Assembly: GCA_019614645.1 (NCBI GenBank)
Contig: JABWDB010000017.1
Coordinates: 5,220,501-5,284,500, forward strand
Direction of reading: 5' to 3'
From: Stratiolaelaps scimitus
Lineage: Eukaryota > Arthropoda > Arachnida > Mesostigmata > Laelapidae
DNA: 64,000 nucleotides
Shown here: piece by piece, positions 12,226 to 25,309 of the stretch
How positions within the stretch are numbered: position 1 is the first letter of the stretch
Layout: each line of letters begins with the position of its first letter
Position numbers and translations under genes: made by a program
Notes under the pieces: model-generated
What the model saw: the letters and a program-made list of their open reading frames with translations, nothing else
The model's database searches: none
Told to the model about the DNA's origin: nothing

Positions 12226-15200
12226 ACTTTAAGTTCAGGTATTTCAATTCACTCCTCACAAGTAGTGACATTCTCATACTTGTGGTCGTTGATCGTATTC
12301 ATAATTAAACTCAGGAACATGTTGCTTTTGCACTTATGTTTAATGTCGAGTTTGGTGACATCAGTGGCCCAAGCGTCCTCATCATCCCGAGCAGCTTACT
12401 TGGCGCAGATGGCAAGATGGCCTATAGAAGTCTGGTGACTGACTTCAATGAAGTCTTTAGGGTGTTCTTCGGAGGTTTTCTTCATTCAGTTTGGCGTTAG
12501 AAGGTGTTGTTACAAATCAGCAAGCGTGGTTCGGGCGTGGATACACGAGATTGAATTGATTACAGGAAATAAAGTAGATACATTCGTTAATTTTATTATA
12601 ATGTTTGTTGAATATTCCTATATGTGTCAAAATTTATTTTAACCATTAGTAATCTTTCATTGGCCATGCTGTTTAACCATCTGCATTTGAAATAACAATA
12701 ACGGAATTCTATAGATTAACATCAATGAAATAACAAACGAAAACTGCTTGCATTCAGCTTTGTTCTTTCCAGACAGACGACTACAAACGATACATTATAT
12801 ATATATATATATATAGATCGTATATATATATATATATATATATATACGATCTCGCGCGTCGCCTGCCTTATTAAGATGTTCCTTTTGGAAGTACAGTGTG
12901 TTCCTCCTTTTTCATGTTGTCTCGAGACAGCACTGTTGTTCCCCCTATTCGGAGTAGCGGGGGCAGTGTTGGTTGCCCGGGAGTCGGGTGTCTGGAGAGG
13001 GTTTTGACCGACGGTAGAAACGATAGTTGGTCCGCCGGAAAGGGGCGGCCTACTGTGTGGGTGAGTTAGAACGGAGAAAGCGAAGAGGCCGGCTACTTGC
13101 CTCTGTCTATCTCAATGTCTCTCGGTTTTGCTCTGCCTCACTCCTTTCAGTCGTCCCTCCCTCATGTTCTGTGTCGCTTCTTCGTAGGTCTTCTTCTTCG
13201 GGCCGTTTGGCGCGTTTCTATGGGTATCTTAGTGGGGCGTGTGTCCCCTCAGTCCAACAACGCCAACATGTGAGGAATCTGCCCAGAGGAAAATGAGAGG
13301 CACTGCACGCAGCGAGGCGGAACCGATGGCATACAGTCCCCACGTCACCTTGGCCTACTCTCGGCCGCGTGGTGCGCCCCGTCACTTGCTGGCGTGCGCG
13401 GGAGCCTCGCGAGCGAACGCAACGAACGTTCCATTCGCGAACCCCGCCTTCGTCGGATGGGTGTCAGTGTCGCGGGTGGGAGAGCCGCAGACACCAACGG
13501 CGACATACACACACGACAGTCGCCTACCCGAGCAGACCAATCCGCGCGAACCGCACCAGCACAGAACTCAAATAGGAAAAGAAGTAAGAGACCGGAGAGA
13601 AAGATAGAGAAACCATGAAGGATCGAGTGATGGACGTCAAATAGCAGAGAGTCAGACAGAGTATGTAAAAGGGTTCTCGGATGGTGGTAAACTCGCTGTT
13701 TCGTGGTGCAAGTGCTGGAACCGTTGGTGGCAATGCAATGGAGCGATGCTAGTAGTACTGTAGTGGTAGTAGAAGTTCATAAAGGGGGGCGAGAAGATGC
13801 AAACGAAAAAGTGGAGGAGGAGATTGGGTCCCAGATCTACACGTAGACGCAATAAGGAGGCTGAGTGACTACTGAGACTGAGCGAAAAAAAACGCATGAG
13901 AGGGAGCAAAACGACGCTTGGAAATTGAAGCTAGTTCGTATGGGTTTTGTTGGGTTGGCTGAAGCTCATCGGTTCCTTCTTGCCCTGGACGATGAAGGCC
14001 AAGAGCACGACGTTCTAGAGGAGGGAGGCGCTTGAAGGAGATTCAAGGGGGAGCTGTGCACTCGATAGGGAAACTCACTGCGTGGTGGGACCGTCCAGAC
14101 GATGGAGAGGCAGGAATAGCACGAGCGGCTTGTAGGCGATCCACACTCCATACCTCGAGAGCCCCAGCAGTACGATGCGACGTGCGTGTCTGTCGGTGGA
14201 GCAAAAAGAAATCGCTGGCTACGTCCTACGAGAGGTTTCCTCCTCACTTTCCCAGCGCTGTGTTGGTTGGCTTCCATCGGCACGAGCGGCATACTTCAGA
14301 TCGTGCCGTTTGCTGGTTGCTGCGCACGGGCAGAGAAGAACGGAAGAGGACGCAATTCAAAAGCGGGCAAGACTCGAAACTGAATGGCGGGGATTTCGTG
14401 AACGCGTCACTGCGGATCCGGTGTGCGTGCAGTCTGCGGTATCCCCGCACCTCCGTAGTCTGTTTCAGACTCGCGCTGTTGAGGAGTGACGTTTGGAACC
14501 GCGGCGAGGAAAAGGGAAATAGCGGGAAAGAACGAGTCTAGTTGACTTTCATTCAGAGCCAAGCCAATTCGATAGGTGGTGTTGTTCCTACAGCGCGTGT
14601 TACGTGTGCGTGTTTACAGGCAACGGCGCATCGTATGCAAGCGGTTGTAGGATGTGCGCCGCCATCGACATCGTGTCACGCCTTTCTCTGGTCGACTGAC
14701 ACTGCAACGTTTTTGAGCCCCATTCATTTTCCGGAAAGTGAACACAAATAGGCATATATTTTCGCCTTCAATCTCGGCTCGTTCAAATCGCCTCACTGTC
14801 TTGCTCCTAACCAGTCGCGGTCCTGTTGCCCCAACTGCCAATGACTCCTCTTGTCGATGCAAGAAATCTTCCCACAGCAGGACGATCTGTACACGAGTGG
14901 CAAATGTTATGCTATAACAGACGTTTCTGTCACTGAGTCTGTTGGTTTGCGATGGGAACACTATTCGGACTGGTTGGCATAAGAAATTCGCAACGAATGT
15001 ATGAAAATTCATGGTACCGCTTCACAGGAGCTGCTACGATACTTCCTATGCTAAGCGACGCGTTTCGAAAGTTGCAAAAAAATAATCTGACGATCAATGT
15101 TGTTTTCGGTGCGTTTCTCCTGGCCTGAAATTTTTGAGTAAAATCGAGAACCGATTGTAAACCCAATGCCAGACCAATACCGAATGATTATTATGACCAA

Positions 15201-18200
15201 GGATCTTTATGGCTATTGGAATAGTGCTTAGTTCTATGAAAATCAGCTCGTGCCATCCTGTCGAGGCGGCCACATATCTATTTCAAAATATAATAGATTC
15301 AAATTCAAAGATTCATAGTTACAATAGAGCGTGCTGTTACTATTCCATTTCTTTTCAATTTCTTGAGGGACCATTAAGGTTTGGAGTGCCACCCAACATG
15401 ACTATAATTGCTTATCAGAGTCAGTGGTGGCTTGCGTTAGGCTGCGATTTGATCTCTACCAACGAACAAATTCAGAGTGGGTTTGCGCTACGCTTCGAGG
15501 AAGTTCGTGGCGTAGAGCTAGACAAAGCCAAGGCGAAGAGAGGGGCGGGGGGAGGGGGTAGTTACAAAAAGCAGGACAGCAGCTGCAGGATACCGCGCTG
15601 TCCTACACACGGCCATGTTGCTACACCGCAGTTCACCCTGCTGTCGCTGCTTCCTGTGATTATGATGAAGAACTGTTTCACGCCTCCGTGGCCAGGCCAA
15701 GAGCCCGCTGAATTGGCTCGCCATGACTCGGAGCTCGAAGCCGGCCAGGCTTCTCCTCCCCTACGAAGGCGCCTCAGAAACCAGCCCACCAAGACAAAAG
15801 GTCTCATTTCTGAAAAGTTTTCCTCTTCGGCCTCGCTATACACGAGCAGCACGGCCGCACCCTGCCGGCTGTATACCCGGCACGGCGTTAGAGTGGATAG
15901 TTTTTTTTTTCTGAATGAGGCAGTATGACGCCCTCTATGGCGATGGTGACCGCAGTGAATCCCTGGCCAAGTGAGCCAGCAAGAAAGGCGCCCCGTACAC
16001 TTCCAGGACGTTCCTGATTCGAGTGTGGAGTGGAGAGCTCGTTTCGCTTAAAAAGGTGCAGTGCCCGTAGCGGTTGCAGTCTCGGCCCTGTCGCGGTTGT
16101 TCTCTAGGCAAACCATTGTGACCCTTGACTCACGCTGCCAAGCCTGAGTGAAGATAGTGAATATTATACATGTTTCAGTACGAAGAAAAAAGTTGATAGG
16201 TATATTATACCGGTGGTGGCTAGCTGCTGACTCAGGACAAAGGCAAAAGGAAAATTCGAGTAGGATCTTTACAAAGAAAGTGAATGGCATTCGTTGACAA
16301 GGAGGTATGCGCAATATGAAATTTGGAAGGAGTAACTCCTGGGGCATAATAAGCTAATATGGAAATGTCATCTATAGCTTGTTTATCGTGTGTCATAAAA
16401 GATTTAAGTAACGGTACAATCGGGATCGCCTTTACTTACTACGGTCAAGGAACAAAAAAAGTAGGTTTTTGATTTTGTGATGCGTGTCACGACATGCCGG
16501 TTTCGACGAGTAGGACAATCTTTTTGGCAAAAAACCTGTTATGAAAATTTAACACTATGTTTGAAAATACTGCACATCTCCTCTTCTGAGCGAATTACAT
16601 ATAACGCACGCATGAATGAACCAAGGGAAATCGTAATTTTATTCGAAATATTTTTAACAACGAATGCAGCCGACTTATACTGGAGATTTAGTTCGAACAT
16701 ATAAATTAGATTGCACTGTTCGACTTTCATATTGACATTTGGATCATCTGCCACACGTGCGAAATCAAGTTCTGACGAATCCTCGTAGATGTTGCGCAAT
16801 TAGTCCCATCTCAGGCAGGCTATCTCTGACCCTGTTATACAATTATACTGTTTTCTAGTTTCATCCTTGCTGTGCTATGAGCCTCTTGTGTAGGCGTGAA
16901 ATCGATCATTTACTAATCGAAACCCACCACTCACTGCGGGTGCACACCTCTCATCCTACCTTACACGTAGATGTGATCAATTGGTTCACAAGAATCCTCT
17001 TCAAACAACAGAAACGCCGTAGAGTGCATCTTGTCCATGCGCCGCCCGCAGACATCATCCAAGATGTGTGTCAACTTGCACCATTCGTTGCCCTATGGCA
17101 GTCGCAAGCAGAGCATCACTGTTCATCACTGCGGACGTGGGCATTGCGTCACGTACCGCTGGTGGTTGCGTCGCTCTTCTGCTAAGAGAAGCTACCGAAC
17201 TCTAACCATGCGCTTCCACGTCAGCCCACTCGTAGGCAACGTTAGTAGCGCCTAAGTGGTTTTACGTGTACTTTTTCGGCCCCCGTTACTGATCTGTCCC
17301 ATTCAGCAGCCGTGGCATACAAAATCCTCCCTAGACCCGTGCAAAATGGACACGTTCGCCGGAGACGTGCCTTGCTTACCGCTCTCATTGGAACAAATTC
17401 CGTCCACTACGCGATGCGCGTATTCTACATATTCGCTTGACAAGCCCTCGTCACCACCTGACAGTGGTCGTATGCGCGTGCATAAGTTGCTTGCATTTGA
17501 CACTTGCTGATGCTGGTAAAGGCTGGGTAGCGAGGAAAACATATAACTAGTGGGACGCGGCCGCGTCGAAGGATTCGCAGACAAATGAGACGAGAAAAAA
17601 AATTAAATTATTAGCATGTTTCGTATTCATAAATATTGTGCTTATATAGGAACTATATTCATGTGAATGGTTGCAATTTTTATGGGGTTGATTCCTATAG
17701 TATCGAACGCTCGTCTACTATTAAATTATACGAGCGCTAAACCCCGTGGAGCTTACATAGTGGATCGCTAAATACTGTATAAATTATTGCAAACATAAAC
17801 ATCTACATAGTTTTATCTCAAATACAAAAATATACGATCTCGAAGCCGCGAGTCAGCACAATGATTACGCCGCGCTCCGCGCAGGGGAACAGCTTCTGGT
17901 TTTGAAGTGTTTCATTAACTGACACAAGACCACCTGTGATTACTAAGGCGGTCAGGCACACACGTCAGTGCCGACTAACCGCTGGTAGATCTTCAATAAG
18001 ATATTTCTTTTCATTCCGGCCTATCGGGCCTGAAATGAAGGATTTCAAAGGACCCCTGTACTCCATGTGCTCCAAAATCCTATCTGATTTTTCGATGGCT
18101 TGTGTGCCATTCACTGAAGCACTCGACCATGCTCCCGAACGTCCTTTTTTCATCTGTGGACGCTTAAGCAATGAGTGCACTCACTGCACTTGATACTTCT

Positions 18201-18630
18201 TGTCTTATTCGTCCGAGAATTCGCAACCCGTGAATCGAACGACGCCAACAAGTCGAACATCAATGAGAGAGTCCACGTCAGATACCTTCTCATGGTTTAT
18301 TCTCCGCCCCTCCCCCCCATAGTTATAGCTGGGCGGCCGCCTAGCAATGCGATGCTGTTCAGTTTCATCTGTGACGCTGATAGAATAATTCTGACAGTAT
18401 CTCTGTGTGCCTGCCTGCTCAGCTAGCTAAGCGTGTTGACAGTTATGATTCGCAGCCGGAGCGGTTGTCGAAGCCGCTCGAACACTCTTCCGTTGCTTGT
18501 GAGCCTCCAATCCACCATGCGCTCGGCACTCCACACATTTCACCCCCTTTTGGCGGTGCATGGACGAGGCGGATGGTCTGGTGGCGCCAGTTGACGGTGC
18601 CGGTCCTGTAGTTCAAGTCAGAATTGCAAA
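12226..18630. other. Non-coding stretch with GC-rich blocks
   Basis: No supported gene. An AT-rich palindrome lies at 12815-12852. GC-rich blocks at about 12950-14600 and 15500-15900 hold many overlapping ORFs on both strands, typical of composition rather than coding. The longest, 239 codons at 15209-15928, has no recognisable domain. Runs of T lie near 15901-15910. Confidence 0.45.
12815..12852. repeat. Perfect 38-bp AT palindrome
   Basis: AGATCG, an AT run, then CGATCT form a perfect palindrome embedded in a longer TA microsatellite beginning near 12797. It can extrude as a hairpin or cruciform. The symmetrical GATCG caps show it is more than a plain dinucleotide run. Confidence 0.85.
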
Positions 18631-18631
18631 T

Positions 18632-19147
18632 TTACACTTTCGCAATAATGTCAACATTCAGCACTCTCATAGGAGATCGGCTAGAGTGACCGCGGTTCGG
18701 GACTGCCTTCGTTGCAAGGCAGTACACTGATGAAGAAAAACGAGGGACGGCGTCTAATTTCCAGCGGCCGGAAGAGGAAAACCCCTGAGACGTCGGCCGG
18801 TTGTGGGGATCGTGTGTGGTTCTGGAAGTTGACAGAAGTGGCCACCCCCTTAACGCCCTAGTCTCAGGCACGTCAAGGGGATTAACATTGCAAAATGTTT
18901 GCACGGCGACAAACTCCGATACCTGACTGCTAAGATGAACATTTACCACGCCCAACGTTGCCCGATATATGAAATGCTGACGACAGAACGGCTGACCCAA
19001 CGCTGCAAAGCGAGGATACACGCGAGGGAGAGCATCGATATTGCTGAGGGTGATATGCAGTATAAGTTCCGCCGCTAAATGATAAATAATAGACAGAAAA
19101 TCTGACCATCTCAGTGGAACAACCTTGTGCTTCTGTCTCTCCACCAC
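18632..19147 (-). other. Open frame with F-box-like segment, status uncertain
   Basis: This 171-codon minus-strand frame contains a segment whose spacing of hydrophobic residues resembles an F-box: LAAELILHI followed by IDALPRVYPRFAAL. F-box motifs recruit Skp1-Cullin ubiquitin ligases. There is no ATG at the head of the frame (the first codon is GTG) and no internal ATG before the motif. It would therefore have to be a spliced exon or a decayed gene. A possible splice acceptor (TTTATCATTTAG on the minus strand) lies just before the motif. The resemblance is by eye and may be chance. Confidence 0.2.
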
Positions 19148-19149
19148 CG

Positions 19150-21960
19150 TAAATCAAATAGACGCAGAATGTTGTTTTGTATGATGCATGTATCTTATTT
19201 GACTTTGCCGCTGAAGGGACCTTGCTCGCTGTCTGTCGAAGGTAAATACCACCTTATGATATCTGTTCCTGTATATGACATTCCTTGAGATGACCAAATA
19301 ATATAATGGATATGATCGTCCTTCGATGACGATCATTATTTGTGTTTTGTTATACTGTATAAATCGGCAAGTCCACTAATTGTCAACCCAATTAGTCGAC
19401 TAATTGACAGTGTCCAGGTGATACGTAAAATCCAGCATAGACTTTCCTTGGATCGCCGACAGGCAACGGACCCTATAGCGGCCGGCGGCATTCAGACAAA
19501 GACGAACAAGCGACGGTCGAGGCCTTCCTTTCTTACGGGCGAAGTACAAAGAAGATGAACTGTGAGACCATGTCCTATTACTACGCGACGAGATCGTTCT
19601 TCTACGCTACTGCCATGCTGTTTTCCCTGTCTTGTTGTTCTGGGGTTGGGACAGCGGCCGCCTGACAAACATCTACCATCGAATATCGAGCTTATCCGCT
19701 TACTCGACGGTCAATATCAAGACCTCTGCAGTATACGCAATTGCAGCGACTCTCTTTTTCATCGTATTATATATATATATATATCGTATTGAAGTGCATG
19801 CCGTGTGAGAGTCCGGTATCGAGAAGGCCAGCCCGCTTTGCTATTAAGTATCGACCAAGTGGACGGTCGTCGTATGCTGTATCATATACTATAAGAGGCC
19901 GAGTAGTATTTGCCGAGTGGAAAAAAGGTGAGTCTTGTTGGTCTGCGGCGCTTCACCTCGTAGTGGAATTCGAGATTCTGAAGTAGATGCTGGTCAACTT
20001 GTAATAGCAGTCTGCCGCCGTTAGCGGAAGACTGTCTTTCCCAGACGTAGTTTTGGCGACCGATGATATTACAATCATATGCCTGAGATTTTCTTCTGCG
20101 AAATTTGTATGAATACGTGTGGCGTATGTCGGAATACCATGGATGAGCGATGTCGTCCTAGAATATTGGGTATGTTAGCTGTTTGCTTGCATGAAATCTG
20201 TGTTTATTATATTAGACATTTATGTATATCAAAATCTAACATCCGAGTTGAATGTAAATATCGAAAGATGAAACAGACTTGTGTCGATCTCGGCTGCCGC
20301 TGCCAACGTTTCGTGTCAAAAAAAATGTTCAGCTTGACTAACCTTGCATACTTCGGATGGTACAACACCTTCATTACCATATGAAATCCACACATTAGGC
20401 CGCTTTTACGCACACTTCGCTTCGTGTTGTTTTTTTCGATTGCATAACGCTACCCTCATGTACAGCCACAACTGATGGTGTGTGTAATGGACAAAAGACT
20501 CATTTTGTTGAGGCTAGTTTATATTTTTATTACGCACTTAGATGCGGCAGAACAAGCTGGCACAGTTCGCAATGCTTATACGATGCCGCGAATGGAACAA
20601 AAACTAATATGCTATTCTTCAATAGTGCGTGATGATGCGAGCGATGATCCCCGTGTTTGTTTGTTTACCAAGTTGGCTGACCTTCATCTAGTTTGACGGT
20701 AGAAGGCCAATGTTGGTCATAAACAAAGATATTTTGCGGGGTTCTATCCAACTCCCCTAAGTGTACACGAATCCCGCCGGAATTAATTGGATTTACCCCC
20801 CCCCCCGCCCCCCGAGACGCCGTCCTTCGATACACGATCTTTGAAACAAGCTTAATTGTATGAGAATATATATATATATATATAGCTTCTGATAACATGT
20901 TTCTGGCATTCACGCCGGCAAGCAAGCATTGCAGTTCAACGGAGACTTCATCGTTCCCCACTGCCTTCCGCACTAATTCGCATTAACAGCTTTGTTTCCG
21001 CTCTTTGAGCCTCGCCGCCATACAATATCAACAATATAGCCAATGCGTGTAGAACAACCACATTGACAATAATAATAATAATAATACAAGTCTAGCCAAG
21101 AATATTCTCGCCACTGTCGGCCCCCACTGGATGAAACGGTGTTCGTTCTTCACCACGTCCGTGGTGAGACGTTCGACGAATATTTCTGGCTGGACGAATC
21201 GATTAACAAGGACACAGCTGCTATATACTTATTACAGAGGCGTCGTTATGTGTGATTCAATTCGCCTGATTATACAATGCATTCAACGGAGAGACTGCAC
21301 ATGCTCTCCTGTCGACGTTATTCTTAGCAGGGTATATGCTGAACTAAGTTCGGAATAAGTTTATAATACTGCTATTCTTTATAACTTTGAGAGTATGCGA
21401 TAAGCCTACTGTCTGTATTTTCTGTCGAGCTCTCTCCTTAGAACTGCTATGTTTTAATCTGGAATAAAATGCTCAAGCATTCGAAGTCCGTCCAATAGCT
21501 AAACGCGTGCCGTTAGGTTAGGGCGCGTTTCGTTCAGGACCGCCAACAATTAGGTTAGCGGACTAATTGTTTATGAAAAAATTTGTTTGGTAAGGGAAAA
21601 TAGATAAAAAAAAAGGCTACAATTTTCTAAAACGCATATTTTCCTAAGAAAATTAGGAAAACGAGATTTAATATAATTAAAAATTAAAATTAGAATGCTC
21701 CTTTATTCGAATAATCCACGACGCTTATAAAACCTGTTAGTTCTGGTGCTGTCGAGGTAAAGTTTCGACAATGCCTACAAATCGCGTGATGCCATCTGTC
21801 CTGTTCGCTATAAACTGAAAGCGTCATAAATCTAATCTGTAGTACGTGGATAGTTCTATAGACGAAAATGGTATTTCTTCTCACCATTGAAAGGTGAATT
21901 GAGATTAACTACTCTGTTTTATACGAAGCTACGATTCTTTGCTAAGAACGTGACCAACAT
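19150..21960. other. Non-coding stretch
   Basis: No gene supported. A short TA microsatellite lies near 19768-19786, a C homopolymer stretch at 20796-20806, a second TA run near 20867-20884 and an AAT run near 21069-21086. The rest is AT-rich sequence with only short ORFs. Confidence 0.45.
21701..21706 (-). terminator. Possible poly(A) signal for the gustatory receptor
   Basis: AATAAA on the minus strand (TTTATT on plus), about 540 bp downstream of the receptor stop codon. It is the clearest hexamer noticed at a plausible distance; the assignment is tentative because such hexamers are common in AT-rich sequence. Confidence 0.25.
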
Positions 21961-21963
21961 GTC

Positions 21964-22018
21964 AACAAATTGTAATAACATCGAGGCAATGACACCCTCG
22001 ATGTCATTACAATTTGTT
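21964..22018. repeat. Near-perfect 23-bp inverted repeat (hairpin)
   Basis: The arm 21964-21986 begins AACAAATTGTAAT and ends CATCGAGG. The arm 21996-22018 is its reverse complement at 22 of 23 positions, with a 9-nt loop CAATGACAC. It lies about 230 bp beyond the stop codon of the minus-strand gustatory receptor and before a possible AATAAA (minus strand, complement of 21701-21706). It could therefore be carried in that gene's 3' untranslated region. No target-site duplication was seen. It may be a small RNA precursor, a regulatory hairpin or a fold-back relic. Confidence 0.8.
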
Positions 22019-22246
22019 TTGTGCCTGGATCATATGCGTATGAAGCACAGATGTTATGCTCAGCTACTGACACGATTGATTTTGTTTCAGGGTATCCACG
22101 GTATGCACCGAGTCGAAATACACTAGTTCTGATTAACACTTTCAATAGTGCTCCTCAAAGGAACTGGGTTAAACTACAATGATGATAGGTACACATCGTT
22201 ATGTCGACACCCAATCGGTTTCGAAGTAGTCGCTGTTGGCCTCTGA

Positions 22247-23293
22247 TCACCACAAGGCGACGTCAGAAAGCTCCGATTTGTTGACCTGTGAGCCGGCCAA
22301 TTTTGTGATCTTCGCTATGGTCACATAGTCGAACTGCAGTACGATCGCGACACATGTCACACATGTAGAAATGTACTGAATCAGCGAGCTTCGGCAGTGA
22401 ACAAAGTCACCGATCCTCAAAGAGTCCCAATCATTTTTGAACTGGAGCTCGGCTGGAAGCGTGACACCAGGAGACGAACGCTCAGCTAACCGGCGTTCGA
22501 AGTCATGGTACCTTCGTGTTAACTTCGTGCACCGGTGTGCGAGTATGAACAATTGTAGCAGTAATGCGATATACCGCGCGGTAAACGCGTAGGCCTTGAG
22601 CGGTGAGCTGAACCCAACAACGGCGAACGAAATCATCCGAATCACCACCAGAAACACCTGCAGATAGGCCACGCCTGCGAGCATAGCGAATAGATCGTTA
22701 ACTGTTGACGTGGCATTGCGAAGCTTGCGTTTATGGTTGAGAATGGCATCAGTTATCACGGTCATCTTGACGTCGCTGTACGAGTCAAGTAATGCCTCGA
22801 TTTGGTCTTGCAGAGACTCCAGGACACCAAGAGACTCGAGATATAGAACGGGTAATAATGCCAAGGACATGTATATGTATTGACCTACAATGGAGTACAC
22901 GAGAAATAGGTACTGTTGTTTATCGATGATAACTTTCATATAATACAGGTCGATAGCAGTAAAGGGAAACGTGACCGCGACTATCAGCAGGGTTTGCTTG
23001 TGGTCGCTGCAAGTGTTTTCCAATAGCTTCACTAGAGTGCCACGTCTAAACAGGATCAGATGAATTAGTAGCAGAAACATCAGCGTTTCAAGGAAAAAGT
23101 TTAGCCAGAGTGCAATCTTCGTACAGCTCGGCCCAGACTCGATCGTACCTACGCCATTCTGCACCAGTGCTATGGCGTCGACACAAAAGGTAGTAAGCCA
23201 TATGAGGGTGAACATTCGAAATATCCATGGAGTTGTCCGACCGAAGTGTAAGCCGAAGCTCGCACAGAACAGGCGCAACGTAAGGTTCGGCAT
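22247..23293 (-). CDS. Gustatory receptor (7tm_7 family), intronless ORF
   Basis: A 348-residue integral membrane protein predicted to be a chemosensory ligand-gated channel subunit of the arthropod gustatory receptor family. Hydrophobic segments fall near residues 22-45, 61-82, 100-116, 127-151, 201-228, 240-262 and 304-322, giving seven spans. The last carries TCVAIVLQF (313-321), which fits the family signature TYhhhhhQF with Cys in place of Tyr. Arg- and Lys-rich intracellular loops (around 189-193 and 264-280) fit an inverted topology with a cytoplasmic N-terminus. The start at 23293 is the first ATG in frame; the frame stays open upstream to a stop near 23360 without another ATG. The protein is somewhat short for the family, so a small upstream exon is possible. 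No intron disrupts the frame and no stop or frameshift is seen. The exact ligand cannot be inferred. Confidence 0.85.
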   Translation of the reverse strand: MPNLTLRLFCASFGLHFGRTTPWIFRMFTLIWLTTFCVDAIALVQNGVGTIESGPSCTKIALWLNFFLETLMFLLLIHLILFRRGTLVKLLENTCSDHKQTLLIVAVTFPFTAIDLYYMKVIIDKQQYLFLVYSIVGQYIYMSLALLPVLYLESLGVLESLQDQIEALLDSYSDVKMTVITDAILNHKRKLRNATSTVNDLFAMLAGVAYLQVFLVVIRMISFAVVGFSSPLKAYAFTARYIALLLQLFILAHRCTKLTRRYHDFERRLAERSSPGVTLPAELQFKNDWDSLRIGDFVHCRSSLIQYISTCVTCVAIVLQFDYVTIAKITKLAGSQVNKSELSDVALW

Positions 23294-25242
23294 ACTCGGC
23301 AAAATTCTACTCTTGTGTTCGACACGACTCGTTATATCGTCGAGGTAAACTGCTGCCTCTTAGTCGTCTTCAAAGTGCGTGATTTTACCCTCTCTAACCC
23401 ATGTTAAGAACAATTTATTATGCAAATTATAAGTTCCATACAGGTCGCTGAACTGTGTCGGAAAAGAGTTGTCGAGTTGTCCTCGAATCGGAAAAGACGT
23501 GCTAGGCAATACGTCCCATTCAAAGCGTTTATTCATTTTTGAAATACAATAACGTGGCTTCCGCTATTCCCCTCGGTCGGGTCCGACTCAAATGGGGTTA
23601 TTATGACACACCACTTGCGAGATCATATTGAATAGGTCTGATGCTATTATGAGGCAAATACAAGTATTACAGACGTACTGCTATTGACCAGACACAAAGA
23701 CGTAGTCGATTATGAGTTTAATCAACTCATTATTGTTCTTCGCCTATGTCACATGCGCGGGCACATGTGTGGCTATGTGTGTCATTCAAGAAAGTCTGCT
23801 ATAATAGTTCTGAATCCCACGTATAGATTCATGGGTAAACTGTATCGATTATTTGATGCAGTGTGCGTTAATAGGCGCACACAAGATACATTGGCGCTCA
23901 ACATGGATCGATCCGACGCTAGCAAATATACTGACGCAAGATGACATACAAGCCACTGACAGAACCATTCCAACGATTGGTTGCTGTGGTCTAAATGGGG
24001 CAAACTAGTCTTTGGCGTGCCATCGCCTTTTGCCCATTTGAATGAGGACACTGAGTGCAATATAGAGCGGAATCGCCGATAGTATTGGCAATGTACGAAG
24101 GTGCGTGTGCACCAGACAAAAATCGATCGACGACTTCTGTCATTGGCGACTATACACACGAATTGTTAAGGGCAATTCTATATGGTTGTTAATGGACCCG
24201 GTTCGAAAAGAGGCGTGGTCCGCATCTTACTGTATGGAAACGGTCTGACTAATTAAATCAAGCTAGTTCGGTCGACTATATATCAAGCAGGACGCATCTT
24301 ACTGAAGACAACTTGCTGGGCGTCTCATTGAAATTCTTACTACAAACACCTTCTCCATACACATGAATAGTGTCGTACAGTGGCAATTAGCAAAAAGCAT
24401 AATCCACTGTAGATACTAACACAGCTGATGACGGTAATGTTAATCAATTGTTAGCAAAAAATGTACGTACTGGTGAAAGCAAACGACCAAGCCACAAATT
24501 TTCACGAAACGAAGTCAAAGAGGAATAATTCTGGGGGAAGTGAGAGATCGTGAGGGATAAGATATGACGAGCCAGTGATTGAAGTGGTTCTATCAAAGAG
24601 ACAATAACAACAACAACTAGCAGGGTCATCACTGATAGCATCGAGATGAACACTGAATGGAAGCAGCTTCTCCGCGACAATCACCCATTGATATGAAGCT
24701 ATAGATACGGCCACGGTGAAGTGACGCCAACCTATCACACAAGCTCATTGAATAATTACGTCACATGTGGAGCACCTACAGAAAGCTCCACAGGCGTCCT
24801 GAAATACAAACTAGTGCCAGGATTAAAAGCAAAGTACAAATGTAGCTAACATTCAATGATATACAATATAAATACAATTCTATTATCACTTTACAATGAC
24901 CTGAAGGGCTGAAGGGCTTTTAATCTAATATATGTTACTGCTTACTTCGCCTTCTTGAACCGTCTGTTCTTAGTATTGTTTAAACTGTGTTGATTTGAGA
25001 TTCGTAGTCTATACTACACTCAGCTCGGTAGCCGACTTACCGATAATGTCATATTCCTTTGATCGACTGATCTCTGTGCATCAGAGCAAGCTAGATGGCC
25101 TGATGATGCGTAGCGTAACAGAATTGTATCCACTACGGGGACTTTGCATGAGCCAAAATGAGTCTCTGAGCCGTTCCGTTATCAGGGAATTCCCAATGCG
25201 CAAAGTATTTTGTTCAAGACGAAAAATGTTGACTTGAAGCTA

Positions 25243-25245
<3 letters not shown>

Positions 25246-25306
<61 letters not shown>
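25246..25306. repeat. (TA)n microsatellite
   Basis: About 61 bp of TA dinucleotides with a single C interruption near 25276. Confidence 0.95.

Positions 25307-25309
<3 letters not shown>

Noticed and set aside
15209..15928. 239-codon forward ORF
   Set aside because: No domain, mixed composition, Gly and Ser runs from GC-rich DNA, and overlapping ORFs on the other strand; likely chance.
15892..16038. Possible A-tailed insert with a 10-bp imperfect repeat (GAGTGGATAG / GAGTGGAGAG)
   Set aside because: Only 9 of 10 matching in purine-rich sequence, no Pol III boxes and no recognisable body; too weak.
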